Source: Bacillus sp. S/N-304-OC-R1
GTDB taxonomy: Bacteria > Bacillota > Bacilli > Bacillales > Cytobacillaceae
Length of the DNA stretch: 64,000 nt
Assembly: GCF_019749375.1 (NCBI RefSeq)
Contig: NZ_JACWFE010000013.1
Coordinates: forward strand, 62,001 to 126,000
Direction of reading: 5' to 3'
A model generated the notes under the pieces. It was not told where the DNA came from, searched no databases, and was given only the letters and a program-made list of their open reading frames with translations. Below are positions 27,071 through 36,585 of the stretch, piece after piece; within the stretch, counting starts at the first letter, position 1; every line of letters begins with the position of its first letter. A program made the translations under genes and the position numbers.

Positions 27071-27208
27071 TTAGTTTTTTTCTTTATCTAATTCCATCAT
27101 TTTTTGAATTAGAACATGCTGTGGCATATGTAAAATTTGCTCGAGTGGAAGCTTCAATTTTTTAGCAAGTTTAACCGCAGTTTCAGGTGAAATTTGTAAT
27201 GGTTTCAT
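27071..27208 (-). CDS. yycC: YycC-family small protein (45 residues)
   Basis: The reverse strand reads ATG 27208 to TAA 27071 with GGAGGT seven bases upstream. The product begins MKPLQISPETAVKLAKKL and continues KLPLEQILHMPQHVLIQKM, matching the YycC family (PLQIS-ETA-KL and LEQ-HMPQH are its conserved features). Function is unknown; the amphipathic helices and size suggest a small cytosolic regulator or partner protein. It lies tail-to-tail with spo0A, and its SD and upstream sequence overlap the leader of the diverging glycerophosphodiesterase gene. Confidence 0.85.
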   Translation of the reverse strand: MKPLQISPETAVKLAKKLKLPLEQILHMPQHVLIQKMMELDKEKN

Positions 27209-27246
27209 TTTTATACCTCCATATCATAATAAGGGAGCAATGTGTA

Positions 27247-27978
27247 ATGACGCTTATTTTTGCCCATCGGGGATATTCTGCTCTGTACCCGGAAAACACT
27301 TTGAAATCATTTAGGGAAGCAGAAAAAGCTGATGCAGATGGAATTGAATTGGATGTTCAGCTGACAAAGGACGGTGAAATCGTGGTCATCCATGATGAAA
27401 AGGTTGATCGAACAACGGATGGAAAAGGCTACGTTAAAGATTTTACATTTAATGATTTAAGAAAGCTAGATGCTGGCCGGCATAAGAAAAAACTTTTTTC
27501 ACAAACTGAACCGATTCCCTGTTTGGCTGAGGTCCTGGAATGGATGAAGGGCAATAAAATCATTTGCAATATAGAGCTGAAAAATGGGGTTATACCTTAT
27601 GAAGGTATGGAGGAAAAAGTGATTAGCCTTGTCCGTGCATATAATATGTCAGACCGCGTTGTTCTTTCATCATTTAATCATTATAGTATTGTGTATTGTT
27701 ACAGGCTTGCTCCGGAAATTGAAACAGCCCCGCTATTTTCTGAAGGGCTTTTTATGCCATGGATATATGCTGAATCAATAGGCGCCAAGAGCATGCATCC
27801 TAAATATACAATTGCAAGGACTGAATTGATAAAGGCCTCAGAGGAATACGGTATAGCTGTTAGACCATACACCGTTAACAAAGAGAAGGAAATGCATCGA
27901 TTAATATCAGCAGGGTGTTCAGCATTTATTACAGATGACCCTGTTTTAGCTAGGAAAATTAGGGGAATGTATATTTAA
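27247..27978 (+). CDS. yqiK: Glycerophosphodiester phosphodiesterase YqiK
   Basis: The 243-residue protein is a GDPD-family TIM barrel. The catalytic motif FAHRGYSALYPENTLKSF at the N-terminus holds the first His and Arg, followed by the metal ligands in GIELDVQLTKDGEIVVIHDEKVDRTT (Glu, Asp and second His). There is no signal peptide, so it acts in the cytosol on glycerophosphodiesters. The start ATG 27247 (MTLIFAHRG) has AAGGGAG nine bases upstream; a longer in-frame start at 27187 would run through the yycC control region. Confidence 0.93.
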   Translation: MTLIFAHRGYSALYPENTLKSFREAEKADADGIELDVQLTKDGEIVVIHDEKVDRTTDGKGYVKDFTFNDLRKLDAGRHKKKLFSQTEPIPCLAEVLEWMKGNKIICNIELKNGVIPYEGMEEKVISLVRAYNMSDRVVLSSFNHYSIVYCYRLAPEIETAPLFSEGLFMPWIYAESIGAKSMHPKYTIARTELIKASEEYGIAVRPYTVNKEKEMHRLISAGCSAFITDDPVLARKIRGMYI

Positions 27979-28006
27979 AAAAGGATGACATTGAGTCATC
28001 CTTTTC
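27979..28006. terminator. Shared terminator of yqiK and yqzF
   Basis: Perfect 11-bp stem AAAAGGATGAC / GTCATCCTTTT with a five-base loop. The minus-strand gene stops inside it at 27996, so it likely works on both strands. Confidence 0.85.
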
Positions 28007-28244
28007 CATTTTTTCTTTGGAAACGCGGTTGTACTTTATTTTTCTTGCGATCGCGGTGCAGGATAAAACCTGCAATAAAACCAAGTCCGACAACAAAGAA
28101 AAGCAGTCCGGCTAAAAACTGAAGCCATAAATAAGGAAAGGGGCTTTGTAAAATGCCAAATACCATATCCCTCATTAATTTTATTCCGTATGCAGCCAGA
28201 AAACCTGGTATAAGCATAATTAATAACGCAATAATTCTTATCAT
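27996..28244 (-). CDS. yqzF: YqzF, DUF2627 membrane protein
   Basis: The 82-residue product begins MIRIIALLIMLIPGFLAAYGIKLMRD and has two transmembrane helices (about 4-20 and 38-60) and a basic tail HRDRKKNKVQPRF, as in DUF2627/YqzF. The start ATG 28244 has GAAGGGA eight bases upstream; a longer frame from 28304 lacks an SD. Function is unknown. In B. subtilis it likewise sits near the bkd cluster, divergent from bkdR. Confidence 0.88.
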   Translation of the reverse strand: MIRIIALLIMLIPGFLAAYGIKLMRDMVFGILQSPFPYLWLQFLAGLLFFVVGLGFIAGFILHRDRKKNKVQPRFQRKNGKG

Positions 28245-28369
28245 ACGAAAAATCCCTTCGTTCCCTAATACATGATAATATCGCTCATAAAAATAATAAA
28301 TCAACAGAAGGATTTGTCAAGCGATTGAGCCTTTCAAAAGGTTCTTAGTAAATTGCTTTACCTTTTTAG

Positions 28370-28398
28370 TTGGCATGATAGAATTCTTAAGATAAAAT
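28370..28398 (+). promoter_or_regulatory. Sigma-A promoter of bkdR
   Basis: TTGGCA (28370-28375), 17 bp, TAAAAT (28393-28398), about 75 bp upstream of bkdR. Confidence 0.65.
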
Positions 28399-28472
28399 AA
28401 GTGTGAAATAAATTGCACAAAATGTGAAATGCTAATGAAAAAAATTTCAATTAAGAAGGTGGTCACACGATT

Positions 28473-30542
28473 ATGCAAACAGTTATGATTGTGGGTGCAG
28501 GAAAAGGCGGATCAGCAATATTAAAAATAATAAAAGAAACTGCTATGCTAAAAGTCATTGCTGTCGTTGACCATAATCCTCATGCACTTGGCCTCTTAAT
28601 TGCAAAAGAAAGTGGAATTCCTACAGATCCGGACTGGAGAAAATTTATAAAGCAAGATATAGATATTATCGTTGAAGTAACTGGGGATGAAAACGTATTT
28701 ATTGAACTGAGAGAAGCAAAAAATAAAAATTCAGTGCTTATTCCTGGCAGTGTTGCTGCATTAATTGCCAATCTCATCGAGGAAAAAGAAGAATTAATAA
28801 CAAATATACAAAATGAAAAATATAAGCACGATCTTATTTTTAACTCAACTGGCGATGGCATGATTGTGATTAATAAACACTGTGAAATCATCCTTTTTAA
28901 TAAAAGTGCTGAAAGAATGACGGGGACAAATCGAAAAGAAGTAATTGGTAAACACATCCTTGAAGTTATTTCCAATAGTGAACTGCCAAGAGTATTAGAG
29001 ACAAGACGTACATATGCGAATCAAGAGCTTGTTCTAAATAATGGTGTAAAAATTATTACAACAAGAGTGCCGATGGTAACTGAGAACAACGAGCTTATTG
29101 GTGCTTTTGCTGTGTTCAAGGATATTACGGAAGTTATGAACTTGGCTGAGGAGATCACCAATTTAAAGGAAATACAAACGATGCTCCAAGCTATCATTCA
29201 GTCAAGTGATGAAGCAATTTCGGTTGTTGATGAAAATGGACGGGGGATCTTAATTAATCCAGCCTATTCAAGAATTACTGGGCTTTCGGAGGAAGAGGTT
29301 ATTGGAAAACCGGCAACCGCAGATATTTCTGAAGGTGAAAGTGTACATATGAAGGTGCTTCAAACGAGGCGGGCTGTAAGAGGAGTAGCTATGCGTGTAG
29401 GGCCAAAGAAAAAAGAGGTTATCGTAAATGTGGCTCCTGTAATTGTAGATGGCAAATTAAAAGGCAGTGTTGGCGTCATTCATGACGTATCAGAAATTAA
29501 AACATTAAATCGTGAACTAAACCATGCACGGCAAATTATCCGGAATCTTGAGGCAAAATATACCTTTGAGGACATAATTGGCGAGTCAGAGGAAATGACG
29601 ATTGCCATTGAACAAGCTCGTCTTGGAGCAAAGACTCCGGCAACCGTATTACTCCGTGGGGAGTCAGGAACTGGGAAGGAATTATTTGCCCATGCGATCC
29701 ATAATGGCAGTGACCGAAAATATAATAAGTTTATTCGTGTGAATTGTGCAGCCCTTTCAGAATCTTTGTTGGAAAGTGAGCTGTTTGGATATGAAGAAGG
29801 TGCTTTTTCCGGTGCAAAACGTGGCGGAAAAAGGGGTTTGTTTGAGGAAGCGAATAATGGCAGCATTTTCTTAGATGAAATTGGTGAGTTATCAGCTAAC
29901 ACACAGGCAAAACTATTAAGAGTTTTGCAGGAAAAAGAAATCACAAGAGTTGGCGGAACAAAGCCGATTGGAATTAATGTCAGAGTTATTGCTGCAACGA
30001 ATGTAAATTTAGAAAAAGGAATTGCAAGTGGAACTTTCAGGGAAGACTTATATTATCGCTTAAATAGAATGCCTATTCACATTCCCCCTCTTAGAAAGCG
30101 AAAGGAAGATATTCCGCTCCTATGCAATCGTCTTATCCAAAAAATTAATCAGGAGTATGGACGTAATGTAGAAAGTACATCTCAAGCGGCCATGAATAAA
30201 TTAATGTTGTATGATTGGCCCGGAAATGTCAGGGAACTTGATAATATTTTAGGAAGAGCCATTATTTTTATGAATTATAATGAAAATATTTTGGACGAAC
30301 ATCATGTTCCGGAGTTATTAAAACTTGAAAACAAGAGCCAAAGGGAATATGAGACAAATGAATTTAATCCTAACAAAACATTGGCTCAGCTAGTTGAACA
30401 ATATGAAAAGGAACTTATAGAACATACTTTAAAAAAATCACTTGGAAATAAAACACTAGCAGCCAAGTCACTCGGATTGTCGGTAAGAAATTTGTATTAT
30501 AAGATAGAGAAATATGAAATTGCAAACAATAGCATGCAATAA
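28473..30542 (+). CDS. bkdR: Sigma-54-dependent activator BkdR
   Basis: The 689-residue regulator has four parts. An N-terminal Rossmann-like segment ([17 protein letters not shown], residues 1-105) is followed by two PAS domains (about 110-225 and 235-345). Then comes an AAA+ domain with Walker [15 protein letters not shown] (about 395) and the sigma-54 contact loop GAFSGA (about 443, a variant of GAFTGA). A C-terminal Fis-type helix-turn-helix ends the protein ([23 protein letters not shown]). It activates the keto-acid dehydrogenase operon with sigma-L (SigL) when branched-chain amino acids are used. The start ATG 28473 has AAGGTGG upstream. Confidence 0.95.
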   Translation: MQTVMIVGAGKGGSAILKIIKETAMLKVIAVVDHNPHALGLLIAKESGIPTDPDWRKFIKQDIDIIVEVTGDENVFIELREAKNKNSVLIPGSVAALIANLIEEKEELITNIQNEKYKHDLIFNSTGDGMIVINKHCEIILFNKSAERMTGTNRKEVIGKHILEVISNSELPRVLETRRTYANQELVLNNGVKIITTRVPMVTENNELIGAFAVFKDITEVMNLAEEITNLKEIQTMLQAIIQSSDEAISVVDENGRGILINPAYSRITGLSEEEVIGKPATADISEGESVHMKVLQTRRAVRGVAMRVGPKKKEVIVNVAPVIVDGKLKGSVGVIHDVSEIKTLNRELNHARQIIRNLEAKYTFEDIIGESEEMTIAIEQARLGAKTPATVLLRGESGTGKELFAHAIHNGSDRKYNKFIRVNCAALSESLLESELFGYEEGAFSGAKRGGKRGLFEEANNGSIFLDEIGELSANTQAKLLRVLQEKEITRVGGTKPIGINVRVIAATNVNLEKGIASGTFREDLYYRLNRMPIHIPPLRKRKEDIPLLCNRLIQKINQEYGRNVESTSQAAMNKLMLYDWPGNVRELDNILGRAIIFMNYNENILDEHHVPELLKLENKSQREYETNEFNPNKTLAQLVEQYEKELIEHTLKKSLGNKTLAAKSLGLSVRNLYYKIEKYEIANNSMQ

Positions 30543-30610
30543 TTTGCAGAGTGTGCATATTTTTTCATACTACAATTACAGAAATAAAGCGTTTTCATAG
30601 AATTTTTGTT

Positions 30611-30627
30611 TTGGCACAAATCTTGCA
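30611..30627 (+). promoter_or_regulatory. Sigma-54 (SigL) -24/-12 promoter of the bkd operon
   Basis: TTGGCAC, five bases, TTGCA: the invariant GG (-24) and GC (-12) have exact spacing. It lies 66 bp upstream of ptb and just after the bkdR gene. A candidate upstream activator site with dyad TGC...GCA lies near 30543-30556, close behind bkdR. Confidence 0.92.
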
Positions 30628-30692
30628 AAATAGATAAGTGACTGTAGCAGTAATTGAAATTAGCGCTTTTACAGTAAAGGGGTTGAGACTAG

Positions 30693-31592
30693 ATGAAGTT
30701 GGATTCGCTTATACAGAGAGCAACCCAATATGAAGAAAAAACAGTAGCTATTGCTGCCGCAGAAGATCAAGAAGTTATCGAGGCTGTCTCCATGGCGGTT
30801 AATCATAACTTAGCAAAGTTTTTGTTGTTTGGGGACAAAGAAAAAATATTGAAATTAGTTAAAAAGTACGAAAATTTAGCCTCAAGCAATAAAATTCAAA
30901 TCATTCATACGCTCTCAAAAGGTTTAGCTGCAGAAAATGCAGTTAAGGCAGTGAAATTAAATGAAGCGGATGTTTTAATGAAGGGAAATGTTCCAACGGC
31001 AACACTTCTAAAAGCCGTATTAAATAAGGAATATGGATTAAGGACTGGAAGTGTCTTATCTCATGTTGCTGTATTTGAAATCCCAGACTATGACAGATAT
31101 ACAATTATTACAGATGCAGCCATGAATATTGCTCCAGACTTAGATCAAAAAGCGCAAATTATTAAAAATGCAGTCGGGATTGCAAGGAGTATTGGAATTG
31201 AAAAACCGCTAGTTGCACCTCTTGCAGCAGTGGAGGTAATTAATCCGGCCATGCAAGCAACTCTTGATGCAGCTGCCTTAACATTAATGAACAAGCGCGG
31301 ACAGCTGACAGACTGTATTGTCGACGGGCCACTGGCTTTAGACAATGCTATTTCGGTAACAGCTGCAGACCATAAGGGAATTATAAGTGATGTTGCAGGA
31401 AAAGCTGATATATTATTAGTGCCAACGATTGAAGTTGGCAACACTCTGTATAAATCATTAATTTATTTTGCAAGAGCTAAAGTTGGGGCTGTCATTGCTG
31501 GAGCAAAGGCTCCAATTGTTCTAACATCACGAGCAGATTCAGCGGAGAGCAAGCTCTATTCCTTAGCATTGGCTTTATGTTCAGCATCCTGA
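30693..31592 (+). CDS. ptb: Phosphate butyryltransferase
   Basis: The 299-residue enzyme belongs to the phosphate acetyl/butyryltransferase family: EADVLMKGNVPTATLLKAVL and the C-terminal ADILLVPTIEVGNTLYKSLIYFARAKVGAVIAGAKAPI blocks are diagnostic. It exchanges CoA on branched acyl-CoA for phosphate, the first step of ATP gain with Buk. It is the first gene of the SigL operon; the start ATG 30693 has AAGGGG upstream. Confidence 0.94.
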   Translation: MKLDSLIQRATQYEEKTVAIAAAEDQEVIEAVSMAVNHNLAKFLLFGDKEKILKLVKKYENLASSNKIQIIHTLSKGLAAENAVKAVKLNEADVLMKGNVPTATLLKAVLNKEYGLRTGSVLSHVAVFEIPDYDRYTIITDAAMNIAPDLDQKAQIIKNAVGIARSIGIEKPLVAPLAAVEVINPAMQATLDAAALTLMNKRGQLTDCIVDGPLALDNAISVTAADHKGIISDVAGKADILLVPTIEVGNTLYKSLIYFARAKVGAVIAGAKAPIVLTSRADSAESKLYSLALALCSAS

Positions 31593-31687
31593 TTGCCTAG
31601 TCAAGAAGTTACTATACTAGTGACAGTACAGGCTGCGGATGTTTTCTATAACTTATTCAAAACATACATTCTTAGGAGGCTTTTCAG

Positions 31688-32785
31688 ATGGAAATTTTTA
31701 AGTATCTAGAAAAATATGATTATGAGCAAGTAGTATTTTGCCAAGATAAAACATCAGGATTAAAAGCAATTATTGCTATTCATGATACAACTTTAGGACC
31801 TGCTTTAGGCGGAACAAGAATGTGGACATATGCTTCAGAAGAAGAAGCAATTGAAGATGCGCTGCGTTTAGCTAAAGGTATGACTTACAAAAATGCTGCA
31901 GCAGGGCTTAACCTTGGTGGCGGTAAAACAGTTATTATCGGAGATCCGAAAAAAGACAAAAACGAAGAAATGTTCCGTGCATTTGGCCGTTATATTCAAG
32001 GTTTAAATGGCCGTTACATTACAGCTGAAGATGTTGGTACAACAGTAGCTGATATGGACCTTATTCACGAAGAAACAGATTATGTTACAGGTATTTCACC
32101 TGCCTTTGGATCTTCAGGGAATCCATCTCCAGTAACAGCTTACGGAGTTTATGTCGGTATGAAGGCTGCTGCAAAGGAAGCATTTGGCTCAGATTCACTT
32201 GAAGGCAAAGTAATAGCGGTTCAAGGTGTCGGAAACGTAGCATACAGCCTTTGCAAGCATTTACATGAAGAGGGCGCCCAGCTGATTGTTACCGATATTA
32301 ATAAAGAGGCTGTTCAGCGTGCAGTAAATGATTTTGGTGCAAAAGCGGTTGAACCAAATGAAATTTATGGCGTAGAGTGTGATATTTATGCACCATGTGC
32401 ACTTGGTGCCACAATTAATGATGAAACGATTCCGCAATTAAAAGCAAAGGTTGTTGCAGGATCAGCTAATAACCAGTTGAAAGAAGAAAGACATGGAGAC
32501 ATTCTTCATGAAATGGGAATTGTATACGCACCTGACTATGTTATTAATGCCGGTGGAGTTATCAATGTAGCAGATGAGTTATACGGATATAATGCAGAAC
32601 GTGCACTAAAAAAGGTAGAAGGCCTTTACCAAAGCATTGAAAAGGTTATTGAAATTTCAAAACGAGACAATATTCCAACTTATAAGGCTGCAGACAGAAT
32701 GGTAGAAGAACGAATCGAAAGAATGAGAAATTCTAGAAGCCAATTCCTGCAAAATGGCCATCACATTTTAAGCCGCCGTAAATAA
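31688..32785 (+). CDS. bcd: Leucine/valine dehydrogenase (branched-chain amino acid dehydrogenase)
   Basis: The 365-residue enzyme is a Glu/Leu/Phe/Val dehydrogenase. It has [10 protein letters not shown], the catalytic Lys region [23 protein letters not shown], and the NAD site [18 protein letters not shown] (about residues 176-192). It deaminates Leu, Val and Ile to keto acids, the substrates of the dehydrogenase complex encoded downstream. The start ATG 31688 follows TAGGAGG. A 95-bp gap separates it from ptb. Confidence 0.96.
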   Translation: MEIFKYLEKYDYEQVVFCQDKTSGLKAIIAIHDTTLGPALGGTRMWTYASEEEAIEDALRLAKGMTYKNAAAGLNLGGGKTVIIGDPKKDKNEEMFRAFGRYIQGLNGRYITAEDVGTTVADMDLIHEETDYVTGISPAFGSSGNPSPVTAYGVYVGMKAAAKEAFGSDSLEGKVIAVQGVGNVAYSLCKHLHEEGAQLIVTDINKEAVQRAVNDFGAKAVEPNEIYGVECDIYAPCALGATINDETIPQLKAKVVAGSANNQLKEERHGDILHEMGIVYAPDYVINAGGVINVADELYGYNAERALKKVEGLYQSIEKVIEISKRDNIPTYKAADRMVEERIERMRNSRSQFLQNGHHILSRRK

Positions 32786-32841
32786 TTGCGCTTATAGTTT
32801 AAATTAAGAAATTAATGCTTGCCGATTAACGGCATAAAGTT

Positions 32842-32883
32842 TGCTCACTGGATGAATAGAACAATTCTTCCGGTGAGCATTTT
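32842..32883 (+). other. Hairpin between bcd and buk
   Basis: TGCTCACTGG (32842-32851) pairs with CCGGTGAGCA (32870-32879) through ten positions including one G-T pair, followed by TTTT. The 18-nt loop and short T tract suggest a leaky terminator or an RNA-processing or stability element inside the operon. Confidence 0.5.
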
Positions 32884-32899
32884 AAACGGAGGTTTCATT

Positions 32900-34006
32900 G
32901 TGCTAGAACAAGAACATCGAATTCTCGTCATCAACCCAGGATCTACATCAACCAAAATTGGAGTATTCGATAACGACATTTCAATATTAGAGAAAACGAT
33001 ACGTCATGACTTAGAAGTAATTAATTCATATGAGAACATTATTGATCAGTACGAATTTCGTAAAAATGTCATCCTTGAAACGTTGGACATAGAGGGTATA
33101 AATATTTCAAAGCTTAATGCTGTCTGTGGTAGAGGCGGGCTGTTAAGACCTATTGAGGGAGGAACCTACCCGGTAAATGAAGCGATGCTCAAGGATCTTA
33201 GGGATGGCTATGCTGGTCAGCATGCTTCAAATCTTGGCGGAATCATTGCTTATGAAATAGCTGCAGCATTAAATATCCCATCTTATATTGTTGATCCAGT
33301 AGTAGTTGATGAATTAGCCCCAATTGCCAGAATTTCCGGTTTCTCACTTATTGAAAGAAAAAGTATTTTTCATGCTTTAAATCAAAAAGCTGTTGCTAGA
33401 AGAGCGGCAAAAGAATTAGGTAAAAAGTATGAAGACCTTAATTTAATCATTACTCACATGGGTGGCGGAATAACAGTCGGCGCGCATCAAAAAGGCAAGG
33501 TCATCGATGTAAATAATGGATTACATGGAGAGGGACCATTTAGCCCAGAGCGTGCTGGAACTGTTCCCGTAGGTGATTTAGTTTCATTGTGCTATTCAGG
33601 CTCTTATTATCGTGAAGAAATCATGAGAAAAATCGTCGGGCAAGGCGGACTTGTTGGATATTTAGGTACGAATGATGCCCTTAAGGTTGAAGAAATGATT
33701 AAAAATGGTGATGACTACGCAAAGCTAATTTACTCGGCAATGGCTTATCAAGTTGCAAAAGAAATTGGAGCAGCAAGTGCAGTTTTGAGTGGGAAAGTTG
33801 ATGCAATTGTTATAACCGGCGGACTTGCTTATGGTAAAGATTTTGTTAAAGAAATAAGTGATCGAATTAATTGGATTGCAGATGTGATAGTCCAACCTGG
33901 TGAAAACGAATTACAAGCATTAGCTGAAGGAGCTCTGCGTGTACTTCGCGGTGAGGAAACAGAAAAGGAATATCCTAGAACACAAAATAAAGTAACAGTT
34001 CTATAG
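32900..34006 (+). CDS. buk: Butyrate kinase
   Basis: The 368-residue acetokinase-family protein has [17 protein letters not shown] at the N-terminus, [24 protein letters not shown] in the centre and the late [14 protein letters not shown]. It makes ATP from acyl phosphates supplied by Ptb. I set the start at GTG 32900 (MLEQEHRI) with GGAGGT six bases upstream; an in-frame TTG at 32819 would run through the hairpin and adds residues the family lacks. Confidence 0.94.
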   Translation: MLEQEHRILVINPGSTSTKIGVFDNDISILEKTIRHDLEVINSYENIIDQYEFRKNVILETLDIEGINISKLNAVCGRGGLLRPIEGGTYPVNEAMLKDLRDGYAGQHASNLGGIIAYEIAAALNIPSYIVDPVVVDELAPIARISGFSLIERKSIFHALNQKAVARRAAKELGKKYEDLNLIITHMGGGITVGAHQKGKVIDVNNGLHGEGPFSPERAGTVPVGDLVSLCYSGSYYREEIMRKIVGQGGLVGYLGTNDALKVEEMIKNGDDYAKLIYSAMAYQVAKEIGAASAVLSGKVDAIVITGGLAYGKDFVKEISDRINWIADVIVQPGENELQALAEGALRVLRGEETEKEYPRTQNKVTVL

Positions 34007-34074
34007 TTAAATCACTGTCTATCTCCAGCTCTAAATCCCCATTGTTAAGTATATCCATAATAGGAGGAATAAAA

Positions 34075-35496
34075 GTGGCAGAAGAATACGATTTAGTCAT
34101 ATTAGGCGGAGGTACAGGCGGTTATGTTGCTGCGATCCGTGCATCACAACTAGGACTAAAAACAGCTCTCGTTGAAAAAGGAAAACTTGGCGGTACATGC
34201 TTACATAAAGGCTGTATTCCAAGTAAAGCACTCCTAAGAAGTGCGGAAGTATTTGCAACCGCAAAACGCAGCGAAGAGTTCGGTATAACAGCTGAAAATG
34301 TTGCAGTTAACTTTAATAAAGTTCAAGAAAGAAAAAATAAAATTGTGGACCAGCTTCATAAAGGTGTTCAACATTTAATGAAGCAAGGAAAAATTGATGT
34401 CTTTGAAGGAACGGGCAGGATTTTAGGTCCATCGATTTTTTCTCCAATGCCAGGAACTATTTCAGTTGAAATGAATAATGGCGAGGAAAACTCAATGCTA
34501 ATTCCGAAAAATGTGATTGTAGCAACAGGCTCTCGCCCTAGAACATTACCAGGTCTTGAGATTGGCGGAAAGGTAATGACTTCAGATGAAGCATTAGTAA
34601 TGGAAGAGATTCCAAGCTCAATTATAATCGTAGGCGGCGGGGTTATCGGAATCGAATGGGCTTCTATGCTTTCAGATTTCGGTGCGGAAGTGACCGTTAT
34701 TGAATATGCTGATCGCATTATTCCAACAGAAGATAAAGAAATTTCTAAAGAAATGCAGCGTTTAATGAAGAAAAAAGGCGTAAAAATTATTACGAGTGCC
34801 AAAGTGCTGCCGGAAACACTTCAACAAACAGACAGCAATGTAACAATTTCAGCAGAAGTAAAAGGAGAACAAAGAGAATTTTCTGCTGAAAAGCTGCTTG
34901 TTTCAGTTGGACGTCAAGCGAATACTGAAGGAATCGGCATTGAGAATACAGATATCCAGATTGAAAAGGGCTATATTGTAACAAATGAGTTTTTCCAAAC
35001 GAAAGAATCCCATATTTATGCAATTGGAGATGTAATTGGCGGATTACAGCTCGCACATGTTGCTTCTCATGAAGGGATTGTGGCTGTAGAGCATATCGCG
35101 AACCAAAATCCATCACCGATTAATTATAGTCTTGTATCTAAATGTATTTATAGCTCTCCGGAAGCGGCCAGTGTCGGCTACACCGAAGATGAAGCTAAAG
35201 AAATGGGCTATAAAGTAAAGACTGGAAAATTCTCATTCCGTGCAATTGGAAAGGCACTAGTATTTGGAGAATCGGATGGCTTTGTTAAAATTGTTGCTGA
35301 TGAGGAGACAAATGATATTCTAGGTGTGCACATGATAGGACCACATGTAACGGATATGATTTCTGAAGCTGGCTTAGCCCGTGTCCTAGACGCAACTCCT
35401 TGGGAAGTTGCTAATACGATCCATCCACACCCAACTTTATCAGAGGCTATTGGGGAAGCAGCACTTGCTGTGGACGGGAAGGCAATTCACGGTTAA
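34075..35496 (+). CDS. lpdV: Dihydrolipoyl dehydrogenase of the branched-chain complex (E3)
   Basis: The 473-residue flavoprotein has the FAD motif LVILGGGTGGYVAAIRA, the redox pair GGTCLHKGCIPSKALL (Cys about 41 and 46), the NAD site IIVGGGVIGIEWASML and the C-terminal dimer-interface HPHPTLSE with the catalytic His-Glu pair. It reoxidises dihydrolipoamide. The start GTG 34075 has AGGAGG eight bases upstream. Confidence 0.96.
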   Translation: MAEEYDLVILGGGTGGYVAAIRASQLGLKTALVEKGKLGGTCLHKGCIPSKALLRSAEVFATAKRSEEFGITAENVAVNFNKVQERKNKIVDQLHKGVQHLMKQGKIDVFEGTGRILGPSIFSPMPGTISVEMNNGEENSMLIPKNVIVATGSRPRTLPGLEIGGKVMTSDEALVMEEIPSSIIIVGGGVIGIEWASMLSDFGAEVTVIEYADRIIPTEDKEISKEMQRLMKKKGVKIITSAKVLPETLQQTDSNVTISAEVKGEQREFSAEKLLVSVGRQANTEGIGIENTDIQIEKGYIVTNEFFQTKESHIYAIGDVIGGLQLAHVASHEGIVAVEHIANQNPSPINYSLVSKCIYSSPEAASVGYTEDEAKEMGYKVKTGKFSFRAIGKALVFGESDGFVKIVADEETNDILGVHMIGPHVTDMISEAGLARVLDATPWEVANTIHPHPTLSEAIGEAALAVDGKAIHG

Positions 35497-35531
35497 TCTC
35501 CAATATTTGATTTGTTAATTTTGTGAATAAC

Positions 35532-35550
35532 AAAGAGCTCCATGCTCTTT
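35532..35550 (+). other. Short hairpin between lpdV and bkdAA
   Basis: Perfect 7-bp stem AAAGAGC / GCTCTTT with loop TCCAT, 28 bp before the bkdAA start. It has only a short T tract and is too small for a convincing terminator. Confidence 0.45.
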
Positions 35551-35577
35551 CCATATAACTTATTAGGAGGGTTTGAA

Positions 35578-36570
35578 ATGGTTGAAAACCGTCATAAAGA
35601 TTTAGGATTAAGTGATGAAACGGTATTACAGATGTACGAAACCATGCTTTTATCACGTCGTATCGATGAGCGTATGTGGCTTTTAAACCGTGCAGGGAAA
35701 ATTCCTTTTGTTATTTCATGTCAAGGTCAAGAGGCTGCTCAGGTTGGAGCAGCGTTCGCACTTGATAAGGATAAGGATTATGTTCTTCCGTATTATCGTG
35801 ATATGGGCGTCGTACTTACATTTGGCATGACCCCAACAGAATTAATGCTTTCAGCGTTTGCAAAGGCAGAAGATCCAAACTCAGGAGGCAGACAAATGCC
35901 AGGCCATTTTGGCCAAAAGAAAAATCGAATCGTAACAGGTTCTTCTCCAGTTACTACACAAGTTCCACATGCTGTCGGTGTTGCATTAGCAGGCAGAATG
36001 GAAGGGAAGGATTTAGTGACGTTCGTAACATTTGGAGAAGGCTCTTCTAACCAAGGGGATTTCCATGAAGGCGCAAACTTTGCTGGAGTTCATAAGCTTC
36101 CGGTTATCTTCATGTGTGAAAATAATAAGTATGCTATTTCCGTACCGATTGAAAAGCAATTGGCTTGTGAAAATGTATCAGATCGTGCAATAGGCTACGG
36201 AATGCCTGGAGTTACAGTCGATGGAAATGATCCTCTTGCTGTCTATCAAGCAGTTAAGGAAGCGGCAGACAGAGGACGCCGTGGAGAAGGTCCTACATTA
36301 GTAGAAACGGTTTCATATCGTTTAACTCCTCACTCTTCTGATGACGATGATCGCAGCTATCGATCACCTGATGAAGTGGCTGAAGCGAAAACTAAAGATT
36401 CGCTTATCACATTTGGTGCATATTTAAAAGAGTTAGGAATTATGAATGATGAATTAGAAAAAGAAATTAATGACCGTGTAATGAAGCAAGTAAATGAAGC
36501 GACTGACTATGCTGAAAACGCACCATATGCAGAACCGGAACATGCATTGAAATATGTTTATGCTGAATAG
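35578..36570 (+). CDS. bkdAA: Branched-chain 2-oxo acid dehydrogenase E1 alpha
   Basis: The 330-residue subunit has the ThDP-binding signature GEGSSNQGDFHEGANFAGVHKLPVIFMCENN (about residues 155-185) and the phosphorylation-loop-like YRLTPHSSDDDD region. Length equals the B. subtilis subunit. With BkdAB it decarboxylates branched keto acids. The start ATG 35578 (MVENRHKD) has AGGAGGG upstream; a longer frame from 35542 runs into the upstream hairpin. Confidence 0.96.
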   Translation: MVENRHKDLGLSDETVLQMYETMLLSRRIDERMWLLNRAGKIPFVISCQGQEAAQVGAAFALDKDKDYVLPYYRDMGVVLTFGMTPTELMLSAFAKAEDPNSGGRQMPGHFGQKKNRIVTGSSPVTTQVPHAVGVALAGRMEGKDLVTFVTFGEGSSNQGDFHEGANFAGVHKLPVIFMCENNKYAISVPIEKQLACENVSDRAIGYGMPGVTVDGNDPLAVYQAVKEAADRGRRGEGPTLVETVSYRLTPHSSDDDDRSYRSPDEVAEAKTKDSLITFGAYLKELGIMNDELEKEINDRVMKQVNEATDYAENAPYAEPEHALKYVYAE

Positions 36571-36585
36571 TAAGGGGGAACGAAC

